NCBI RefSeq assembly: GCF_001748145.1
Contig: NZ_BCQA01000001.1
Coordinates: forward strand, 1,054,001 to 1,118,000
DNA from: Bosea sp. BIWAKO-01
GTDB lineage: Bacteria; Pseudomonadota; Alphaproteobacteria; Rhizobiales; Beijerinckiaceae
Reading direction: 5' to 3'
Length of the DNA stretch: 64,000 nt
Shown one piece after another: positions 28,389 through 36,876 of this stretch. Position 1 is the first letter of the stretch. The number at the start of each line of letters is the position of its first letter. The notes beneath the pieces were generated by a model. The model was not told where the DNA came from and searched no databases. It saw nothing but the letters and a program-made list of their open reading frames with translations. A program made the translations under genes and the position numbers.

Positions 28389-30767
28389 ATGTATCTTCCA
28401 CGCACGACCACTGGCTTCCGGTTGAAGGACGCAGAGCGCGCTCTGAAGAGCCGGCTCGAGATCAACAAGGCTCTCGCCTTGGGCCAGATCACCAAACGCG
28501 ATCTGCTGCGCTGGGGATATTTCGCTACCGGCGGGCTTCTGATCGCGAAGAACGGGCTTAGCCGCTTCGTCGGGAGCGCCTATGCCGACAGCCTGCCGCG
28601 CAGCCCGACTTTCGGCGCGATCAAGTTCCAGACGCCGATGCCGCGGGCCGAGCTTCAGAGGCCGATCCCCCTGCTGCGCCTGCCGAATAGCGATGCGGCC
28701 TGGCAGACGGGTGGAGGCGGCACGGAACTGGCCGCCAGGAACTTCTCGTATCACACCGACTTCACTAACTCCGGAGGCACGGCCTTTCGCAACCCGGTGA
28801 CCGGCGTCGGGCCGCTCGAAGGACGCCCGCCTGGGGAGTTCTTCGCGCATCAGCGCTGGGAAGAACTCTATCCGAAGCAGGGTTATCTCCTGTCACTCGG
28901 ACAAGCGCGTCCGGGCGTCTCATTTGGCCAGGGGCTGCCGGACCAGAACGCGAACTCGGTGTGGTCCTTCGGTCCACGGCAACCCGGGCAGTCAGGGAGT
29001 GTTTCCGGCCTGCGTACTGGGATAGGGAGACCCGTTCTGATCAAGGCGCGCTATGGCGAGCCGATCCTGACGCGGATCTACAATGATCTGCCAGTAGACA
29101 GGGCAACCAATGGCGGCTTCGGGCGGAACGAGAGTTCGGTCCATCTCCACAACGCTCATAACGGCGCCGAGAGCGACGGTGCCTGCAATGCCTTCCATTT
29201 TCCGGGGACGTTCTACGACTACCACTGGGCCATGGCCATGGCGCGGCGCGATTTGCCGAGCGTCTGGCCGACGGGCGACCGCGATTTTGCGCGAAAGAGT
29301 TCCGGTCCCAATGACGGTGACGGGCTCGTCCAGGTCCCGGGGGACTTCCGGGAAATCCAGGGCAGCCTCTGGTTCCACGATCACCGCTTCTTCTTCACCG
29401 CGGACAACGTGTACAAGGGCATGTTTGCTGTCTTCAACGTGTACAGTGGACCAGATCGCGGCAGAGAAGACCTCGATGACGGCATCAACCTGCGCCTGCC
29501 GAGCGGTTCGCAGCTCACATGGGGCAATGTCGATTTCGACATCAACCTCGCGATCACGAACCCGGCCTTCGACGCGAACGGGCAACTTCGGTTCGACATC
29601 TTCGATACCGATGGCTTCCTGGGCGATATCCTGCTGGTCAACGGCACCTACTACCCGTTTTTCGAGGTGCTGCCGCGACGCTACCGTTTCCGCCTCCTGA
29701 ATGTCTCCGTCGCGCGGTTCGTCAAACTTGCCCTCGGTGTCAACAAGAGCGCTCGCTTCGCGCAAGCCACCAAAGTTCCGATCTACTTCATTGCCAATGA
29801 CGGGAACCTGGTTGTCAGTCCGATCGCCCTGACCGAGCTGGACGAGCAAGGCGTTGCGGAGCGCTACGACATCGTCGTCGATTTTTCTGCCTTCGCCCCG
29901 GGCGACAGCATCTATCTGGTGAACCTGTTGCAGCAGACCGACGGGCGCAGGCCAGACGGCGCTGTCTCGATCGATAGGGCGCTCAAGGGCGGCAATGATG
30001 ACCCTTGCGTCGGTCCCTTCCTTGAGTTCCGGGTCGTGAATTCGCTGCAAAGCACCGACAATCCCGGCAAGATCTACAATTCCAACAATCCGCTCGACAA
30101 GGATCGCAGCGTCAATTTCACCGACCCCGAATGGCGGTCCGGAGCCAAGACCCTGACCAGCCAGATCCCGATCGTGGCGCCGGTGCGCGAGCGGACCCTG
30201 GAATTCGGCAGATCAGGGGGTGGGGACCCCGGGCAGTGCATTCCCGATTGCGGCAATGCCGATTCCTTTCCCTGGACCATCAAGGTCAACGGCCAGGCGG
30301 CGCACTCGCTCAACGCCAACCGCATCTCCCTCCTGATCCCGAAGCCCGGCGAAGTCGAACACTGGACCCTCGTCAATGGCGGTGGCGGCTGGGATCATCC
30401 GATCCACCTCCATTTCGAGGAGGGCGTCACCATCGACCGCGGCGGCGCTGCCATTCCTGCGACGGAACGGCTGGTGCGCAAGGACGTCTGGCGCCTGCGG
30501 CCCTCGGGCAAGGTGAAGTTCCAGGTGCGCTTCGGCGAGTTCGGCGGGGCCTATGTGACCCATTGCCACAATACGACCCATGAGGACTCAGCGATGCTGC
30601 TGCGGCTCCAACTCCTGACACCTCCCCCCGGAGATCCCGGTTTCAAGGGCCAGCCGCAATATGTGGTGACACAGACGCCGATACCGACGCCGAACGGCGT
30701 TACCTTCAAGCAGCCCGAAATCCTGCCTGAAGGGGATCCACGGACGCCCAAAGTCGCTCGATCCTGA
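28389..30767 (+). CDS. Multicopper oxidase (laccase-like), probably exported
   Basis: A 792-residue multicopper oxidase. All four copper motifs are intact: H252-L-H254, H330-D-H332, H670-P-I-H673-L-H675, and H725-C726-H727...H731...M736, which supplies the type-1 copper with Met as the axial ligand. It should oxidise phenols or metal ions while reducing O2 to water. Around residues 37-65 the sequence KRDLLRWGYFATGGLLIAK resembles a twin-arginine signal with Lys-Arg instead of Arg-Arg, preceded by an unusually long leader. It is much longer than typical 450-550-residue laccases. It is monocistronic, divergent from the FadR-type gene. Substrate unknown; Mn(II) or phenolic oxidation are possibilities. 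Confidence 0.88.
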   Translation: MYLPRTTTGFRLKDAERALKSRLEINKALALGQITKRDLLRWGYFATGGLLIAKNGLSRFVGSAYADSLPRSPTFGAIKFQTPMPRAELQRPIPLLRLPNSDAAWQTGGGGTELAARNFSYHTDFTNSGGTAFRNPVTGVGPLEGRPPGEFFAHQRWEELYPKQGYLLSLGQARPGVSFGQGLPDQNANSVWSFGPRQPGQSGSVSGLRTGIGRPVLIKARYGEPILTRIYNDLPVDRATNGGFGRNESSVHLHNAHNGAESDGACNAFHFPGTFYDYHWAMAMARRDLPSVWPTGDRDFARKSSGPNDGDGLVQVPGDFREIQGSLWFHDHRFFFTADNVYKGMFAVFNVYSGPDRGREDLDDGINLRLPSGSQLTWGNVDFDINLAITNPAFDANGQLRFDIFDTDGFLGDILLVNGTYYPFFEVLPRRYRFRLLNVSVARFVKLALGVNKSARFAQATKVPIYFIANDGNLVVSPIALTELDEQGVAERYDIVVDFSAFAPGDSIYLVNLLQQTDGRRPDGAVSIDRALKGGNDDPCVGPFLEFRVVNSLQSTDNPGKIYNSNNPLDKDRSVNFTDPEWRSGAKTLTSQIPIVAPVRERTLEFGRSGGGDPGQCIPDCGNADSFPWTIKVNGQAAHSLNANRISLLIPKPGEVEHWTLVNGGGGWDHPIHLHFEEGVTIDRGGAAIPATERLVRKDVWRLRPSGKVKFQVRFGEFGGAYVTHCHNTTHEDSAMLLRLQLLTPPPGDPGFKGQPQYVVTQTPIPTPNGVTFKQPEILPEGDPRTPKVARS

Positions 30768-30816
30768 CCCCTGCCAGTGCGAGCCACCACGCGGGCTTGC
30801 ACAGTCGCAGCGCGGG

Positions 30817-31596
30817 TTAAGCCGCGCTCGCCATCACCTCTGCCCGGATCTCCTCGACCAGCCGCTCCTTGAGCGCGACGAATTCCGGGCTCGTCTTGAT
30901 CGTGTAGGGCCGCGGATGCGGGAGGTCGACCGGGATGTCCGCCTTGACGCGTCCCGGCCGGGCGCTGATCACCACGACGCGCGAGGCCATGAAGATCGCC
31001 TCCTCGACGTCATGGGTGACGAAGAGCACGGTCTTCTGCTCGCGCTCCCAGATGCCGAGCAGCATTTCCTGCATCAGGGCGCGTGTCTGGTTGTCGAGCG
31101 CGCCGAAGGGCTCGTCCAGCAACAGGATCTTTGGATCATTGGCGAGGGCACGCGCGATCGCGGTGCGCTGCTGCATGCCGCCCGACAGCTGCTTGGGGAA
31201 GTGGCTCTCGAAGCCCTTGAGACCGATGCGTCCAGCCCAGTCGGCGGCGATCCGCAGCCGCTCGGCCTCCGGCACGCCCTTCTCGCGCAGGCCGAAGGCG
31301 ATGTTCTGCGCCACGGTCAGCCAGGGAAAGAGGGTATAGCTCTGAAAGACGAAACCGCGATCCGCACCGGGCCCTGTCACCGTCTCGCCATCGAGCAGGA
31401 TACGCCCTTCCGTCGGCGTCTCCAGCCCGCCGATCATGCGCAACAAGGTCGACTTGCCGCAGCCGGAGGGACCGAGAATAGTGATGAAGTCGTTGTCGGA
31501 GACGCTGAGCGAGGTCGGCATCAAGGCCCGCGTCGCCTGCCCGCCATGACGCGCAGGGAAGGCTTTTCCGACGTTGTCGATGATGAGCTTGCTCAT
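30817..31596 (-). CDS. ABC transporter ATP-binding protein (NrtD/SsuB/TauB type)
   Basis: A 259-residue ATPase with Walker A GPSGCGKST, the Q-loop region FVFQSYTLFPW, signature LSGGMQQR, Walker B ILLLDEPFGALD and the H-loop in FVTHDVEEA. It belongs to the nitrate/sulfonate/taurine import group. ATG 31596 overlaps the permease stop by 4 bp (ATGA). It is the last gene of the leftward operon: binding protein, Mug-like glycosylase, permease, ATPase. Confidence 0.93.
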   Translation of the reverse strand: MSKLIIDNVGKAFPARHGGQATRALMPTSLSVSDNDFITILGPSGCGKSTLLRMIGGLETPTEGRILLDGETVTGPGADRGFVFQSYTLFPWLTVAQNIAFGLREKGVPEAERLRIAADWAGRIGLKGFESHFPKQLSGGMQQRTAIARALANDPKILLLDEPFGALDNQTRALMQEMLLGIWEREQKTVLFVTHDVEEAIFMASRVVVISARPGRVKADIPVDLPHPRPYTIKTSPEFVALKERLVEEIRAEVMASAA

Positions 31597-32366
31597 TTCG
31601 CGGCCCAGGGGAAGAGGCGCTGATTGACCGCCTTGAACAGGAAATCCGAGATCAGCCCGATCAGGCCAATGACGATGATACCGAAGATGATCTGCCCGGT
31701 GTTCAGCAGCGCCTGGCTGTCGGTGATCATGTGGCCGATGCCGGAGGAGGAGCCGATCAGCTCGGCGACGATGACATAGGTCCAGGCCCAGCCCAGCACC
31801 ATGCGCAGGATCTCGGCGATCTCGGGCGCAGCATTGGGCAGCAGCACGCGCATCACCACGGAACGGTCGCTGGCGCCCAGCGTGTAGGCTGCATCGACGA
31901 GATCGCGCCGGATCGAGCCCACCGCGACGGCGATCATCAGGATGATCTGGAAGACCGAGCCGATGAAGATGACGAGCAGCTTCTGCGTCTCGCCGATGCC
32001 GGCCCAGAGGATCAGCAACGGGATGAAGGCCGAGGCCGGCAGGTAGCGCGCGAAGGAGACGAAGGGCTCGAAGAAGGCCTCGATCGGCTTGTAGGCGCCC
32101 ATCAAGATGCCGAGCGGCAGCGCGACGATGACCGCGAGGATGAAGCCGCCGAGGACACGCCAGATCGTCATGCCGATATCGAACGCGAAGCCGTATTCGA
32201 CGAGCAGCTTGTAGCCCTCCCCGACCATGGTCAGCGGATCGGCCAGGAAGAGGCGCTGGACATAGCCGCCGAAGGTTGCGACCGACCAGAGCGCAACGAA
32301 GAGTACGAAGAAGCCGAGCCCCAGCGCGACGCGGGACGGGACGGAAACGGGCTGAAGCGGCTTCAT
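31593..32366 (-). CDS. ABC transporter permease (SsuC/TauC type)
   Basis: A 257-residue inner-membrane permease with about six helices and the BPD_transp_1 EAA loop (VDAAYTLGASDRSVVMRVLLPNAAPEI). It would pair with the ATPase downstream. ATG 32366 begins MKPLQPVSVPSRVALG; the frame is open further upstream but overlaps the Mug-like gene there. It starts 2 bp after the glycosylase stop and overlaps the ATPase start by 4 bp. Confidence 0.92.
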   Translation of the reverse strand: MKPLQPVSVPSRVALGLGFFVLFVALWSVATFGGYVQRLFLADPLTMVGEGYKLLVEYGFAFDIGMTIWRVLGGFILAVIVALPLGILMGAYKPIEAFFEPFVSFARYLPASAFIPLLILWAGIGETQKLLVIFIGSVFQIILMIAVAVGSIRRDLVDAAYTLGASDRSVVMRVLLPNAAPEIAEILRMVLGWAWTYVIVAELIGSSSGIGHMITDSQALLNTGQIIFGIIVIGLIGLISDFLFKAVNQRLFPWAAK

Positions 32367-32368
32367 CG

Positions 32369-32875
32369 TCAAATCGCCCGCGAACGCCAGGCCGTGGCCA
32401 GTTCCTGCCAGGGCTCGACCGACCAGAAGCCCGAGGCCGCGCCGGAGGTCGATGGCAGCACGAAAGTTGCGCAACCCGCGACATCGACCGGCTGGCGGCC
32501 ATAGCCGATGGCGGCACTGGATTGACCCAGCACGGCCTCGGCCGCCCGCTTGCCGTTGAAGGCGATGAAGGCCGGAGCCGTCGCACGCATCTTCATCAAG
32601 AACCCTTCAACATCGAAATGAGCACGAACGAGCGCGGCATCCGGTCCGGAGGTCGCTTTCGCGACGTCGGTGAGACCAAACCCATGGTCGAGCAAATGAG
32701 GAAAATCCTCAGGCCTGAATTGCCGGGGAAGAAGGCCGATGGCGTGAAGCACCCACCAGAACTTGTTTCCCGGTCCGGCATAATAGGCGCGCCGCAAGGC
32801 TGAGGCGCGCCCGGCCTGAGTGCCGCAAAAGACGATTCCCAGACGTGGCGCAAGCACGTCCGGCAGGATCGTCAC
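32369..32875 (-). CDS. Mug/TDG-like mismatch-specific uracil-DNA glycosylase
   Basis: A 168-residue protein of the uracil-DNA glycosylase superfamily, Mug-like branch. Motif 1 appears as VFCGTQAGRASALRRAYYAG, followed by PGNKFWWVL; the second loop is VLPSTSGAASGFW. Such enzymes remove uracil or thymine from mismatches, or deaminated bases, as the first step of base excision repair. Motif 1 differs from the GINPG of E. coli Mug, so base specificity is uncertain. The GTG start at 32875 overlaps the binding-protein stop by 4 bp (GTGA), and its stop is 2 bp before the permease start. A repair gene is therefore translated as part of an import operon, which is odd. Confidence 0.82.
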   Translation of the reverse strand: MTILPDVLAPRLGIVFCGTQAGRASALRRAYYAGPGNKFWWVLHAIGLLPRQFRPEDFPHLLDHGFGLTDVAKATSGPDAALVRAHFDVEGFLMKMRATAPAFIAFNGKRAAEAVLGQSSAAIGYGRQPVDVAGCATFVLPSTSGAASGFWSVEPWQELATAWRSRAI

Positions 32876-33840
32876 ATCGCACCGCCCGAGACGAAGCGTG
32901 TATCGACCAGCGTGGTGATATCGGGCTTCGACTTGATCAGGCCGATCTCGAGCAGCAGATCGGCCGCCTTGGTGGTGAAGGCCTGCCACTCGCCGGAGAA
33001 GAACTTCTTGTTGCCCTCGGCATCCGACCAGCGCAGGTAACCCGCGGATTTGCCGAACTGCTCGCCGGACTGCTTCACGTCGGCTCCCATGATGCCATAG
33101 GCCTTGGCCTGATCGGCCTTGATCAGTTCGAGCGCCTCGAAATAGCTCTTGGTCAGCCCCTTCACGGCAGCCTCGTTGCCCGCGATGAAGGCCGGCGTGC
33201 AGCCAAAGGTGTCCATCACCATCGGATAATCGAGCGTGGTCGCGATGATCTTGCCGGCATCCGGCTTGTCGCGCACTGCCGAGAGATAGGGCTCATAGGT
33301 CATGGCCGCGTCATTCTGGCCCGCGATGAAGGCCTGGGCTGCCGGGCCGGGCTCCATGTTGACGACGGTCACGTCCTTCACCGACATGCCGTTTTCCTTG
33401 AGGAACCAGGCAAGCGCGAAATAGGGCGACGTGCCGGGCGCGGAGGCCGCTACCGTCTTGCCCTTCAGATCCTTGATCGAACCGGTCGCGCTGCGCACCG
33501 CCATGCCGTCTGCACCATAGCTCTTGTCGAGCTGGAAGAGCTGCTTGGTCTTGATCCCGGCGGCGTCCCAGACGATCCAGGTCTCGACGGTCGTGGCGGC
33601 GCACTGGATATCGCCCGAGGCGATGGCGAGGTGACGGTCCTTCTGCGGGATCTTCTTGATCGTCACGTCGAGGCCGTTCTTGGCGAAGATGCCGGCTTCC
33701 TTGGCCAGTACCAGCGGCGCGAAACCGGTCCAGCCGGAAATGCCGATCGAAACCTTGGTCTGCGCCTGCGCGCCCGAGGCAGCCAGCAGCGCCGCGAAGC
33801 CAAGTCCGGCCGCAGCTCCGATACGCTTCAAACCTGTCAT
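32872..33840 (-). CDS. ABC transporter substrate-binding protein (NrtA/SsuA/TauA type)
   Basis: A 322-residue periplasmic binding protein. The signal peptide ends near residue 26 (LLAASGAQAQ), followed by KVSIGISGWTGFAPLVLAKEAGIF, typical of the NMT1/NrtA/SsuA family. Substrates of this family include sulfonates, nitrate, cyanate and thiamine precursors. From memory it most resembles the branch found beside urea carboxylase genes, but that is unverified. ATG 33840 has GGGAAGGG upstream. It is the first gene of its operon and overlaps the glycosylase start. Confidence 0.9.
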   Translation of the reverse strand: MTGLKRIGAAAGLGFAALLAASGAQAQTKVSIGISGWTGFAPLVLAKEAGIFAKNGLDVTIKKIPQKDRHLAIASGDIQCAATTVETWIVWDAAGIKTKQLFQLDKSYGADGMAVRSATGSIKDLKGKTVAASAPGTSPYFALAWFLKENGMSVKDVTVVNMEPGPAAQAFIAGQNDAAMTYEPYLSAVRDKPDAGKIIATTLDYPMVMDTFGCTPAFIAGNEAAVKGLTKSYFEALELIKADQAKAYGIMGADVKQSGEQFGKSAGYLRWSDAEGNKKFFSGEWQAFTTKAADLLLEIGLIKSKPDITTLVDTRFVSGGAM

Positions 33841-33938
33841 GACGAAACCCTTCCCCTGGTTGATGTCTTTCGCGCCGGTGAGGCCCTAGCCCATCGCCTC
33901 ATCCGACGCGGGATGCAACCTTCGTTCCAAAGCAGGTT

Positions 33939-33954
33939 AAATGCATATGCAAAT
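33939..33954. promoter_or_regulatory. Third site resembling the hut operator core
   Basis: AAATGCATATGCAAAT shares GCATATGCAAAT with hut palindrome 1 and retains the symmetric core TGCATATGCA, but the outer left arm is not conserved. It lies in the 238-bp divergent interval between the ABC operon and the TPP enzyme gene, about 100 bp before the former and 125 bp before the latter. Confidence 0.4.
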
Positions 33955-34078
33955 CCGTCAAGGCGGCGATCAGTTTCCTGAACGAAGCTGATAAATTTCT
34001 CTTGTTTGACACCGGGCGAGGGTTCCGTTCCCTTCGCACGGCCCTGCGCGCCGCGCATTTCCCAAGAGGTCTTCCAGA

Positions 34079-35635
34079 ATGAACGGCGCCGACCGCCTTT
34101 GCGACACCCTCCTCGTCAATGACGTTGATGTCTGCTTTGCCAATCCCGGCACCTCCGAAATGCACTTCGTCGCGGCGCTCGACCGCAAGCCGGAGATGCG
34201 CTGCGTGCTTGGCCTGTTCGAGGGCGTGGTGACAGGCGCGGCCGACGGCTATGCGCGCATGGCCGACAAGCCGGCCGCGACGCTGCTGCATTGCGGCCCC
34301 GGCATGGCGAACGCCCTTGCCAACATGCACAATGCAAGGCGGGCCTGGACGCCGATGATCAACGTGGTCGGTGATCACGCGACCTATCACCTCGTCCATG
34401 ACGCGCCGCTGACCAGCGATATCGAAAGCCTGGCCCAGCCGATGTCGCATTTCGTCCGTCGCATCACGACGCCCGAGGATGTCGGCCCGGCGATCGGCGA
34501 ATCCTATGCCGCCGCGATGTCGCTGCCGGGCGTGACCACCGTGATCCTTCCGGCCGATTGCGCCTGGGGCAGCGTCGAGCCGGCCAAGCTTGCCCCGGTC
34601 GCCGTGCCGAAGCTGAAACCGGTCGATATGACGGCTGTGAAGGAGGCCGCGGCCGCCCTGCGCAAGCACGGCAAGCGCGCTGCCCTGATGATGACCAACA
34701 TGGCCTTGCGCGAAGGCCCGATGGCGATGGCGGCGCGGATCTGCGCCGTCACCGGCGCGCGCGTCTTCGGCCAGATGTCGAATGGCCGCATCGAGCGCGG
34801 CGTAGGCCGTGTCGCCCTGCCGAAGGTGCCCTACCCGGTCGATATCGCGCTCGAAGCGCTCAAGGATATCGACTTGCTGATTCTGGTCGGCGCCAAGGTG
34901 CCGGTCGGCTTCTTTGCCTATCCCGGCAAGCCCGGCCGCCTGATCCAGGACAGCTGCGCGGTGGTGACGCTCGCCGAGATCGGCGACGACCTGCCGCTCG
35001 CGATCGAGGCGCTGGCCGATGAGCTCGGCGCGCGCCAGAGCCAACCAGTCTATGTCGCGGAGCCTCGCAAAGAGGCCACCGCCCTGCCGACCGGCGCACT
35101 CGACGCCGACAAGGTCTGCACGATCGTGGCGACGCTCCTGCCCGAGAACAGCATCATCTGCGACGAGTCGGTCTCATCGGGCCGCGTCTTCTACCAGCAG
35201 TGCCACAACGCCCCGCAGCACGATTATATCCAGCTCACCGGCGGCGCGATCGGCGAGGGCATTCCGCTCGCGATCGGCGCAGCGGTGGCCTGCCCGGACC
35301 GCAAGGTCATCGGCATGCAGGCCGATGGCTCCGGCATGTATACGGTTCAGGGCCTGTGGACGCAGGCGCGCGAGAATCTCGACGTTGTCACGGTGGTCTT
35401 CGCCAACCGGACCTATCAGATCCTGCATGGCGAGATGCGCGCCGTTGGCGTCAATGATTTCGGCCGCAACGCCAAGCTGATGCTCAACCTCGACGAGCCG
35501 GCGCTCGACTGGGTCTCGATGGCGCGCGGCATGGGCGTCGAAGCAGGCCGTGCGACCACCGCCGAGGAGTTCACCAAGCTGTTCCAGGGCGCGTTGTCCC
35601 GGAAGGGGCCGTTCCTGATCGAAGCGGTGATCTGA
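34079..35635 (+). CDS. Thiamine-pyrophosphate enzyme, acetolactate synthase large subunit-like
   Basis: A 518-residue ThDP-dependent enzyme with the three-domain layout of acetolactate synthase/benzoylformate decarboxylase. The Glu that activates the cofactor is Glu48 in LFEGVVTGAADGYA; the Mg2+/diphosphate motif is ADGSGMYTVQGLWTQARENL...NRTYQIL. It is shorter than biosynthetic IlvB (about 570), has no small-subunit gene beside it, and lacks branched-chain context. A catabolic decarboxylase or carboligase is therefore more likely than valine synthesis. It is monocistronic, with a strong hairpin after the stop. Substrate unknown. Confidence 0.82.
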   Translation: MNGADRLCDTLLVNDVDVCFANPGTSEMHFVAALDRKPEMRCVLGLFEGVVTGAADGYARMADKPAATLLHCGPGMANALANMHNARRAWTPMINVVGDHATYHLVHDAPLTSDIESLAQPMSHFVRRITTPEDVGPAIGESYAAAMSLPGVTTVILPADCAWGSVEPAKLAPVAVPKLKPVDMTAVKEAAAALRKHGKRAALMMTNMALREGPMAMAARICAVTGARVFGQMSNGRIERGVGRVALPKVPYPVDIALEALKDIDLLILVGAKVPVGFFAYPGKPGRLIQDSCAVVTLAEIGDDLPLAIEALADELGARQSQPVYVAEPRKEATALPTGALDADKVCTIVATLLPENSIICDESVSSGRVFYQQCHNAPQHDYIQLTGGAIGEGIPLAIGAAVACPDRKVIGMQADGSGMYTVQGLWTQARENLDVVTVVFANRTYQILHGEMRAVGVNDFGRNAKLMLNLDEPALDWVSMARGMGVEAGRATTAEEFTKLFQGALSRKGPFLIEAVI

Positions 35636-35639
35636 ACTT

Positions 35640-35669
35640 CGCGGAGGCCGGGCTTGCCCGGCCTCCGCG
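35640..35669. terminator. Hairpin terminator after the TPP-enzyme gene
   Basis: A perfect 13-bp stem CGCGGAGGCCGGG / CCCGGCCTCCGCG with a CTTG loop lies 5 bp after the stop and between convergent genes. The T-rich tail is weak. Confidence 0.7.
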
Positions 35670-35741
35670 TCCTTGTTGACCGATAGTGACTTCAAGGCCA
35701 GCTGCCCGGCCCTGGGCCGGACAAACACGCGGGCGCCGTTT

Positions 35742-36785
35742 TCAGGCGCCAAAGCCGGTCAGGAAGCTGTCGAGGCAGCCGCCGATCGCCTCGATCGCAT
35801 AGCCGCCTTCCTGCACCACCAGGGTCGGCAATCCCATGGCCTTCACCTGCCGGCCGATCGTGCCGAAATCTGAAGCCTCGAGCTTGAGCACGCCGATCGG
35901 GTCGTCCTTGTGCGCGTCATAGCCGAGCGCAATGACCAGTGCCTCGGCGCCGAAGTCCCGGATGGCCTCGCCGGCACGATCGACGGTGGCCTCCATCTCG
36001 GCGCCCCCCGCGCCATGGGCGAGCGGCAGGTTGATATTGAAGCCCTCGCCCGCACCGTTTCCGCGCTCGTCCGCATAGCCGGTGAAGAAGGGATAGTAGT
36101 TCACCGGATCTGCATGGACCGAGATCGTCAGCACGTCCGAGCGGCGGTAGAAGATCTGCTGCGTGCCGTCGCCATGATGCGCATCGACATCAAGGATCGC
36201 GACCTTGCCGAACTTGGAGCGCAGGCGCTGGGCCGCAACCGCCGTATTGTTGATGTAGCAGAAGCCGGTGGCGCGGTCCGCGCGGGCATGGTGGCCGGAC
36301 GGGCGGCAAAGCGCATAGACCGCGCGCTCGCCGGCCAGGACGGCGTCGGCACCTGAGACAGCGGTCTCGGCCGAGCGCAATGTCGAGGTCCAGCAGTGCT
36401 CGCCGACCGGCACGGACAGATCGCCGAGGAACCAGCCGAGCTGGCCCATCAGGCCCGTCGGCCGACAAGGCGGACGCATGTCCTCATCGACCCTGCCGCT
36501 CCAATAGGGGAAGGTGTTGGGCCATGCCTCGGGACCACGCTCGGGCAGTTGGACCCAGCGCTCCCACAGCGTCTCGAGGAAGCGGACGAATTCCTCGCTG
36601 TGCACGGCCAGGATCGGGTCGACGCCGTGAGCGCCGGGGCGCTCTGGCGTGATGCCATGGCGGGCGAGCGCGCCCAGCAATTGCTCCGTGCGTTCCGGCA
36701 GGTCCTTCGGCGCGACAACGCGGCCGAAGCGCATGTATTGCTGCGGATCGTGGAGCGACTGGTCCGGGTGATAGAAGGCGCGCAT
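35742..36785 (-). CDS. Histone deacetylase-family amidohydrolase (acetylpolyamine deacetylase-like)
   Basis: A 347-residue zinc hydrolase of the class II HDAC/acetylpolyamine amidohydrolase/AcuC superfamily. The charge-relay His pair is in RPSGHHARADRATGFCYINN, the zinc ligands in ILDVDAHHGDGTQQIFY, and the second zinc Asp in ALGYDAHKDDPIG. The N-terminal MRAFYHPDQSLHDPQQYM resembles bacterial acetylpolyamine amidohydrolases, which remove acetyl groups from acetylputrescine and similar compounds. No polyamine genes are adjacent. It is monocistronic, converging on the TPP enzyme. Confidence 0.88.
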   Translation of the reverse strand: MRAFYHPDQSLHDPQQYMRFGRVVAPKDLPERTEQLLGALARHGITPERPGAHGVDPILAVHSEEFVRFLETLWERWVQLPERGPEAWPNTFPYWSGRVDEDMRPPCRPTGLMGQLGWFLGDLSVPVGEHCWTSTLRSAETAVSGADAVLAGERAVYALCRPSGHHARADRATGFCYINNTAVAAQRLRSKFGKVAILDVDAHHGDGTQQIFYRRSDVLTISVHADPVNYYPFFTGYADERGNGAGEGFNINLPLAHGAGGAEMEATVDRAGEAIRDFGAEALVIALGYDAHKDDPIGVLKLEASDFGTIGRQVKAMGLPTLVVQEGGYAIEAIGGCLDSFLTGFGA

Positions 36786-36876
36786 GCGGAAACGGTCCTC
36801 GGATTGTTGATCTGCACCATCCCCTCGATGGTGCGCGAGCTTGCAACGACATGCTTAGCAAGCGCCGGGCGCGTGG

